Origin: Methylophaga sp. OBS3
GTDB lineage: Bacteria > Pseudomonadota > Gammaproteobacteria > Nitrosococcales > Methylophagaceae
Reading direction: 5' to 3'
Length of the DNA: 64,000 nt
NCBI RefSeq assembly: GCF_026319325.1
Contig: NZ_JAPDMU010000001.1
Span: 824,410-888,409 of the forward strand
The translations under genes and the position numbers were made by a program. Of the stretch, positions 59,339-64,000 are shown piece by piece. Under the pieces are notes generated by a model. It searched no databases. It worked only from the letters and a program-made list of their open reading frames with translations, and had not been told where the DNA came from. Within the stretch, counting starts at the first letter, position 1; each line of letters opens with the position of its first letter.

Positions 59339-60484
59339 TTAATTCACAGGTTGTGCATAAGGTTCGTCAGCTGGAAAATATTCCTGTAACGCCTGACGTA
59401 ACAAGTCTAACCCCGCGCCAGTGTGGGCGGATAACCATAAACGTTTGATTTCACCATGTTGGTCACGTTCTAACCGTGGTTGCGCATCATCTAATTTGTC
59501 TATTTTGTTGTAGACAATCAATTGTGGAACATCTTGCGCACCAATCTGATTCAAAACATCATCAACATGCGCCATCAACTCATCACGATCCACTGCTGCT
59601 GCATCAACAACATGTAGCAGTAACTCTGCATCACGTGTTTCTTCTAGTGTCGAACTAAAAGACTCCACCAAGTCATGTGGTAGCTGTCTGATAAAACCAA
59701 CCGTATCCGCCAAAATCAGTTGCTGTGTATCAACCAGACGTAAACGACGTAAAGTTGGGTCTAACGTGGCAAACAAACGGTCATCAGCATATACCTCAGC
59801 TGAGGTCATTTTATTAAACAACGTTGACTTACCTACGTTTGTATATCCAACCAGTGAGACAACAGGTGTGCCACTTCGTTGACGAGAACGTCGGCCCTGA
59901 TCACGTTGTGAGCGAACTTTATCCAGGCGTTTTTTTAGAGACTTAATGCGGGCGCCTAATAAACGTCTATCTGTTTCAAGCTGCGTTTCACCCGGACCAC
60001 GTAAGCCAATACCACCTTTCTGACGTTCCAAATGCGTCCAGCCACGAACCAGTCTTGTCGACATATGTTGTAACTGTGCTAACTCAACTTGAAGTTTACC
60101 CTCATGAGAACGCGCTCTACGCGCAAAGATATCAAGAATGAGACCTGTACGCCCTAGTACACGACACTTGAGTTTTTGCTCAAGATTACGCTCCTGACTT
60201 GGTGAAAGTTCATGATTGAAAATCACTAATGAAGCATGATTTGCTTCAACGGCCAACCCGATTTCATCTGCTTTACCTGAGCCGACAAACAGTTTGGCAT
60301 CTGGACGATGACGTTTACCAGTGATATCAGCTGCGATATTTGCCCCTGTTGAATTAACAAGCTCAAGAAATTCTTCATGGGTTTCTTCAAAAGCCAGTTC
60401 ATTCAAATTCATATGAACTAAAACGACGGCATCCTGATTCTCATCATTGGAAAAAGCCGCATTACTATCTGGGCGGTCAAACAA
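59339..60484 (-). CDS. hflX: Ribosome-associated GTPase HflX
   Basis: A 381-aa GTPase that splits stalled ribosomes. The N-terminal domain has LFVGSGKADEIG, the middle GGIGLRGPGETQLETDRR, and the G domain starts with Walker A GYTNVGKSTLFN near residue 210, with DTVGFIRQLPHDLVESF (switch region) and NKIDKLD. The protein is a little shorter at its C-terminus than many family members. It is between hfq and hflK as in E. coli. Confidence 0.97.
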   Translation of the reverse strand: MFDRPDSNAAFSNDENQDAVVLVHMNLNELAFEETHEEFLELVNSTGANIAADITGKRHRPDAKLFVGSGKADEIGLAVEANHASLVIFNHELSPSQERNLEQKLKCRVLGRTGLILDIFARRARSHEGKLQVELAQLQHMSTRLVRGWTHLERQKGGIGLRGPGETQLETDRRLLGARIKSLKKRLDKVRSQRDQGRRSRQRSGTPVVSLVGYTNVGKSTLFNKMTSAEVYADDRLFATLDPTLRRLRLVDTQQLILADTVGFIRQLPHDLVESFSSTLEETRDAELLLHVVDAAAVDRDELMAHVDDVLNQIGAQDVPQLIVYNKIDKLDDAQPRLERDQHGEIKRLWLSAHTGAGLDLLRQALQEYFPADEPYAQPVN

Positions 60485-60499
60485 TCAAGTTACTCCTAA

Positions 60500-60724
60500 T
60501 TATTCTTCAGAGGTGATAGAGACATTCCGTGCAGGAACAATCGTCGAAATGGCATGTTTGTAAACCATTTGATTTACCGAGTTCTTTAACAGAATTACAA
60601 ACTGATCAAATGAATCAATTTGTCCCTGAAGTTTGATGCCATTAACCAAATAAATCGACACCGGTACATTTTCACGTCGCAAGGCATTCAAAAAAGGATC
60701 TTGCAGGGATTGGGCTTTAGCCAT
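60500..60724 (-). CDS. hfq: RNA chaperone Hfq
   Basis: A 74-aa Sm-like hexameric protein that pairs small RNAs with mRNAs. [32 protein letters not shown] is the Sm1 region and [16 protein letters not shown] the Sm2. The unstructured C-terminal tail of E. coli Hfq is almost absent (the protein ends about 8 residues after the Sm fold). It is 15 nt upstream of hflX. Confidence 0.98.
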   Translation of the reverse strand: MAKAQSLQDPFLNALRRENVPVSIYLVNGIKLQGQIDSFDQFVILLKNSVNQMVYKHAISTIVPARNVSITSEE

Positions 60725-60796
60725 CAGAACACTCCGAAGTTGTTATTATTGTTAATCGTTTGCATTTACAGCATTCTAAAAGCCTGTACAAAATCG

Positions 60797-61756
60797 TCAA
60801 GCATTATCACCTGCTTGTAATTGTTGTGCGATGAATGCCATCACTGAAGACACAGGCAACGTATCCCCGCTATCAAACCAAGTTGCGGCTTTTTGTGCTC
60901 GTAACCAAGTTATCTGTCTTTTTGCCATCTGTCTTGTTGCGATAATCGCTTTATCGATAAATGTTACTTCATCAATAAGGCCATCAAGATGCATCCAAGC
61001 TTGTCGATAGCCGACAGCTCGTATTGCTGGTAACCCAGCATGGCAATCGCTACGAGATTTCAACTGACGAACCTCATCGAGAAAACCGTTGCTCATCATT
61101 TCTCGGTAACGATTAGCAATTCGCTGATGTAAAACATTACGTTGAAAAGGTGCTAATACGATGTCAATTGACCTAAAAGGTAAGTCTGCCTGTGTTTCCG
61201 AAATTAACTGACTCATAGGACGACCAGTAAGTTCGTAAACTTCTAACGCGCGTTGCAACCTTTGTGGATCTGTCGGACGTATGCGCTTTGCACTTTCAGC
61301 ATCAACCTGTTCAAGTTGTTGATGAAGATAAGCCAAACCGAACTCTGAAGACTGTTTTTCAAGTCGTTGTCTAACATCGGAATTTGCAGGAGGTAATGCA
61401 GCAAGTCCGCGCTGCAAACTATTAAAGTACAGCATGGTACCACCGACTAATAACGGTAGCTTTCCACGCTCGGTGATATCGTGCATTAATTGCAAAGCAT
61501 CTTCTCGAAATTGACCAACAGAATAGACTTCTGTTGGTTCAATAATATCAATTAGATGGTGTTTTACAGCAGCACGTTCTTCAGCACTTGGCTTGGCGGT
61601 GCCAATATCCATACCTTTAAATACTAGCGCAGAGTCAACACTAATAATTTCTACAGGTACTTCTTGGGCAATTGCCAATGCCAATGCTGTTTTGCCAGCA
61701 GCCGTCGGCCCCATTAAAAAAATAGCCGGCGGCTTTACATGTGAGTGCTCAGAAAT
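60797..61756 (-). CDS. miaA: tRNA dimethylallyltransferase MiaA, probable AUU start
   Basis: A 319-aa enzyme that prenylates A37 of tRNAs reading U-initial codons. P-loop MGPTAAGKTALALA, VDSALVFKGMDIGTAKP, LVGGTMLYFNSLQRGL and RQMAKRQITWLR are diagnostic. The first ATG (61714) would start right at the P-loop and remove the beginning strand. The frame stays open upstream with the typical KPPAIFL strand, and the only plausible start is ATT at 61756, two codons after the rho stop, with AGGG 7 nt upstream. This is an unusual start and is inference. Confidence 0.9.
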   Translation of the reverse strand: MSEHSHVKPPAIFLMGPTAAGKTALALAIAQEVPVEIISVDSALVFKGMDIGTAKPSAEERAAVKHHLIDIIEPTEVYSVGQFREDALQLMHDITERGKLPLLVGGTMLYFNSLQRGLAALPPANSDVRQRLEKQSSEFGLAYLHQQLEQVDAESAKRIRPTDPQRLQRALEVYELTGRPMSQLISETQADLPFRSIDIVLAPFQRNVLHQRIANRYREMMSNGFLDEVRQLKSRSDCHAGLPAIRAVGYRQAWMHLDGLIDEVTFIDKAIIATRQMAKRQITWLRAQKAATWFDSGDTLPVSSVMAFIAQQLQAGDNA

Positions 61757-61759
61757 AGG

Positions 61760-63019
61760 TTAGCCCTGTTTCATTGAGTCAAAAAATTCCATATTGGTTT
61801 TGGTAGACTTCAGACGGTCCATCAAAAATTCCATAGCTTCAACTGGATCCATAGGTGCCAGAATCTTACGTAAGATCCAGAGTTTTTGCAGATCTTCGTC
61901 GCTTGTCAGTAATTCTTCACGGCGTGTACCTGAGCGAGTAACATTAATCGCAGGGTAAATACGACGATCCGCCAGTTTACGCTCAAGCAAGGCTTCCATA
62001 TTACCGGTACCTTTAAACTCTTCGAAAATAACTTCGTCCATACGAGAGCCAGTTTCGATAAGCGCTGTTGCAATAATTGTTAAGCTACCGCCCTCTTCGA
62101 TGTTACGAGCAGCACCAAAGAAACGTTTAGGACGTTGCAAAGCATTTGCATCAACACCACCGGTCAAAACCTTGCCTGATGATGGTGCAACCGTGTTGTA
62201 TGCTCGCGCTAAACGGGTAATTGAATCGAGCAAAATTACAACGTCATGTTTATGTTCAACCAAACGTTTTGCTTTTTCAATAACCATTTCGGCAACTTGT
62301 ACATGACGCGTGGCAGGCTCGTCGAAAGTACTTGAGACCACTTCACCACGAACTGAACGTTGCATTTCAGTTACTTCTTCAGGACGCTCATCAATCAACA
62401 GAACGATGAGATCACTTTCAGGATAGTTAGCGGTTATTGACTGTGCAATGGCTTGCAAAATCATTGTTTTGCCAGACTTGGGTGGCGCAACGATCAGACC
62501 ACGTTGACCTTTACCAATTGGAGCTGCCAAATCCATGATGCGGGCAGTTAAATCTTCAGTACTACCATTACCACGTTCAAGGTTAAAACGCTCATTTGGG
62601 AATAAAGGTGTCAGGCTCTCAAATGGAACTTTGTTTTTTGATTTATCTGGTTTTTCATAGTTGATTTCTTCAACTTTAACCAAGGCAAAGTAACGCTCAC
62701 TATCTTTAGGTGGGCGAATTTTCCCTTTGATTGTATCGCCAGTACGCAGATGAAATCGACGAATTTGGCTTGGTGAAACGTAGATATCATCAGGGCCAGC
62801 AACATAAGAGTCTTCTGGCGATCTTAAAAAACCAAAACCATCAGGTAGTAACTCAAGTACGCCTGTTGTAAAGACATCCTCGCCTTGCTTTGCATGGGCT
62901 TTAACTAATGCAAAAATAAGTTCTTGTTTTCTGTTTCTAGCCAGGCCTTCAAGATTCATGGAAAGCGCAAGTTCCATCAGCTCAGCAGCTGATTGGCGTT
63001 TGAGTTCTGTCAGATTCAT
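61760..63019 (-). CDS. rho: Transcription terminator Rho
   Basis: A 419-aa hexameric RNA helicase. The N-terminal RNA-binding domain has [27 protein letters not shown] (pieces [20 protein letters not shown]), and the ATPase has Walker [16 protein letters not shown] near residue 174 and Walker [18 protein letters not shown]. The R-loop region [30 protein letters not shown] is intact. Length is standard. It is followed by miaA with a 3-nt gap. Confidence 0.99.
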   Translation of the reverse strand: MNLTELKRQSAAELMELALSMNLEGLARNRKQELIFALVKAHAKQGEDVFTTGVLELLPDGFGFLRSPEDSYVAGPDDIYVSPSQIRRFHLRTGDTIKGKIRPPKDSERYFALVKVEEINYEKPDKSKNKVPFESLTPLFPNERFNLERGNGSTEDLTARIMDLAAPIGKGQRGLIVAPPKSGKTMILQAIAQSITANYPESDLIVLLIDERPEEVTEMQRSVRGEVVSSTFDEPATRHVQVAEMVIEKAKRLVEHKHDVVILLDSITRLARAYNTVAPSSGKVLTGGVDANALQRPKRFFGAARNIEEGGSLTIIATALIETGSRMDEVIFEEFKGTGNMEALLERKLADRRIYPAINVTRSGTRREELLTSDEDLQKLWILRKILAPMDPVEAMEFLMDRLKSTKTNMEFFDSMKQG

Positions 63020-63260
63020 GTATTACCTAAAATGGGAGTTTTGATTTAGAAATGCCTTAGAAAACGTACAGAATTGCACGTCGATGTGAATTTTTAATGA
63101 GGATGTATCTGGAATTGATAGTAAGAATAGCAGTATTGCTACACCACGTCTAGCATGTAACTAAATAAATTTAATGACTTTTATTCAAAAAGTCACCAAT
63201 TTGCAATTTAAAGGGATTTTTTTTGTCCAACCGTTACGTTCAATTTGCTTGGAGAGGACT

Positions 63261-63818
63261 ATGCGATTTGGTTTTATTTTACTTTCGGTCAGCATTCTAG
63301 CAGCCTGTAGTAGCGTTCCTCAGAATATTAAATCCGCACCTACTAATGATGTTCAGCTTAATCAGGTTATTGCCAATAAGTCGATTACCGAGGGGAACTT
63401 AGTTAGATGGGGTGGTGAGATTGTTAGTGTTGAAAATGCAAATGATATGACGTTTATCGAAGTTGTCCAATTCCCACTCAACCATTACGGAAAGCCTGAC
63501 ACATATGAGGATAGTCAAGGTCGTTTTGTTGCTCGCACGTCAGATTTTTATGATCCTGTCGTATACAAAGAAGGTAGATTAATCACTTTTACGGGTGTGG
63601 TGGCAGGAGAAACGGCGAATCGCAAAGTTGATAATAGATCTTTATTGATGCCAATTATTGATGTGAATGAAAGTTACCGTTGGCAACGTACAGATCGGAG
63701 TTCTAGGGCCTATTACACAGATCCTTTCTATTCCCCATATGACAGTTTTTATTATAACCACTGGTATGGAAACCCTTGGCATGGCCCAAGATTTGGCTAT
63801 CGTTTCTACTATCATTAA
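63261..63818 (+). CDS. Slp-family outer-membrane lipoprotein
   Basis: A 185-aa lipoprotein. The signal peptide ends at the lipobox LAAC, Cys16. The body has VRWGGEIVSVENANDMTFIEVVQFPL, the Slp hallmark, then RFVARTSDFYDPVVYKEGRLITFTGVV. The C-terminus is rich in Tyr and His (YRWQRTDR...HWYGNPWHGPRFGYRFYYH). I start at the ATG 63261 with GGAGAGGA 4-5 nt upstream, 29 codons inside the longer frame. E. coli Slp is starvation-induced; the role here is unknown. Confidence 0.9.
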   Translation: MRFGFILLSVSILAACSSVPQNIKSAPTNDVQLNQVIANKSITEGNLVRWGGEIVSVENANDMTFIEVVQFPLNHYGKPDTYEDSQGRFVARTSDFYDPVVYKEGRLITFTGVVAGETANRKVDNRSLLMPIIDVNESYRWQRTDRSSRAYYTDPFYSPYDSFYYNHWYGNPWHGPRFGYRFYYH

Positions 63819-63857
63819 ACAGGGAAACAATTTTTATAGATTTTTCGAAGGCGAAAA

Positions 63858-63890
63858 AAAAAGCCCGACTCGTTTAGAGTCGGGCTTTTT
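63858..63890. terminator. Bidirectional terminator between the Slp gene and the rRNA operon
   Basis: A perfect 14-bp stem AAAAAGCCCGACTC/GAGTCGGGCTTTTT with 5-nt loop and T-runs on both strands. It serves the Slp gene on the plus strand and the rRNA operon on the minus strand. Confidence 0.92.
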
Positions 63891-63898
63891 AGTATTAA

Positions 63899-64000
63899 AG
63901 CCTGGCAGTGTCCTACTTTCACATGGGAACTCCCACACTATCATCGGCGCTGAGCTGTTTCACTTCTGTGTTCGGGATGGGAACAGGTGGGACCAACTCG
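63899..64000 (-). rRNA. 5S rRNA, 3' part (continues beyond window)
   Basis: Minus-strand sequence GTCCCACCTG...CCGAACACAGAAGTGAAAC...GCGCCGATG...GAAAGTAGG...CTGCCAGG matches the conserved 5S rRNA core and 3' end. The 5' end lies outside the window, so the rest of an rRNA operon is expected to the right. Confidence 0.97.

Overview
This window looks like the chromosome of a gammaproteobacterium, most plausibly a methylotroph of the Methylophaga type. That is an inference from the formamidase/urea gene set, which resembles the fmd cluster described in Methylophilus, and from gammaproteobacterial gene orders (rho-miaA-hfq-hflX-hflK-hflC, thrS-infC-rpmI-rplT-pheS-pheT-ihfA). Most genes are on the minus strand. 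A 5S rRNA enters at the right edge.

1-16.0 kb is a nitrogen-scavenging block, read right to left: outer-membrane porin (fmdC-like), formamidase fmdA, zinc-ribbon fmdB, the urea ABC importer urtABCDE, and urease with its maturation factors ureDABCEFG and a HupE/UreJ permease. Amides or urea would cross the outer membrane by the porin, be imported by Urt and be split to ammonium by FmdA or urease. Immediately downstream, on the same strand, a separate gene fuses an NCS1 purine/cytosine-permease-like membrane domain to a cysteine-rich segment and a histidine kinase. The porin promoter and the kinase promoter share a TACGT-N6-(A/G)CGTA dyad at almost the same distance from their proposed -10 boxes, which suggests one regulon.

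16.5-22.1 kb is a small island at the 3' end of tRNA-Pro(GGG). The 3' part of the tRNA is duplicated at the far end, and both ends carry copies of the 11-mer TGTTTCCGCGT (three exact, one 9-bp match), as expected of tyrosine-recombinase arm sites, but no integrase is present. The cargo is a reverse transcriptase-nitrilase fusion resembling the DRT1/UG1 class of anti-phage proteins, a divergent 402-aa protein of unknown family with a helix-turn-helix-like segment, and an unlisted 42-aa acidic protein with two NPNND repeats. This is the best candidate for an undescribed system.

22.1-36.6 kb holds PEP synthase with its regulator (ppsR-ppsA in one operon), merR-ihfA-pheT-pheS-rplT-rpmI-infC-thrS, tRNA-Val, uvrB, an aspartate aminotransferase and tRNA-Asn. 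36.6-42.4 kb holds less familiar genes: a 192-aa unknown, a membrane-anchored retropepsin-like protease, an exported protein with two membrane anchors, a YeeZ-like epimerase, a SEC-C protein and an OlsF-like ornithine-lipid synthase behind a long hairpin. 42.5-53.5 kb is a long co-directional series for vitamins and housekeeping (glyA, nrdR, ribD, ribE, ribBX, lpxB, rnhB, pcnB, folK, a deoxynucleoside kinase, panB, panC, panD). 53.6-64 kb holds a beta-hydroxyacid dehydrogenase, purA, hisZ, a DUF2065 protein, hflC/K/X, hfq, miaA, rho, a Slp-type lipoprotein and the 5S rRNA end.
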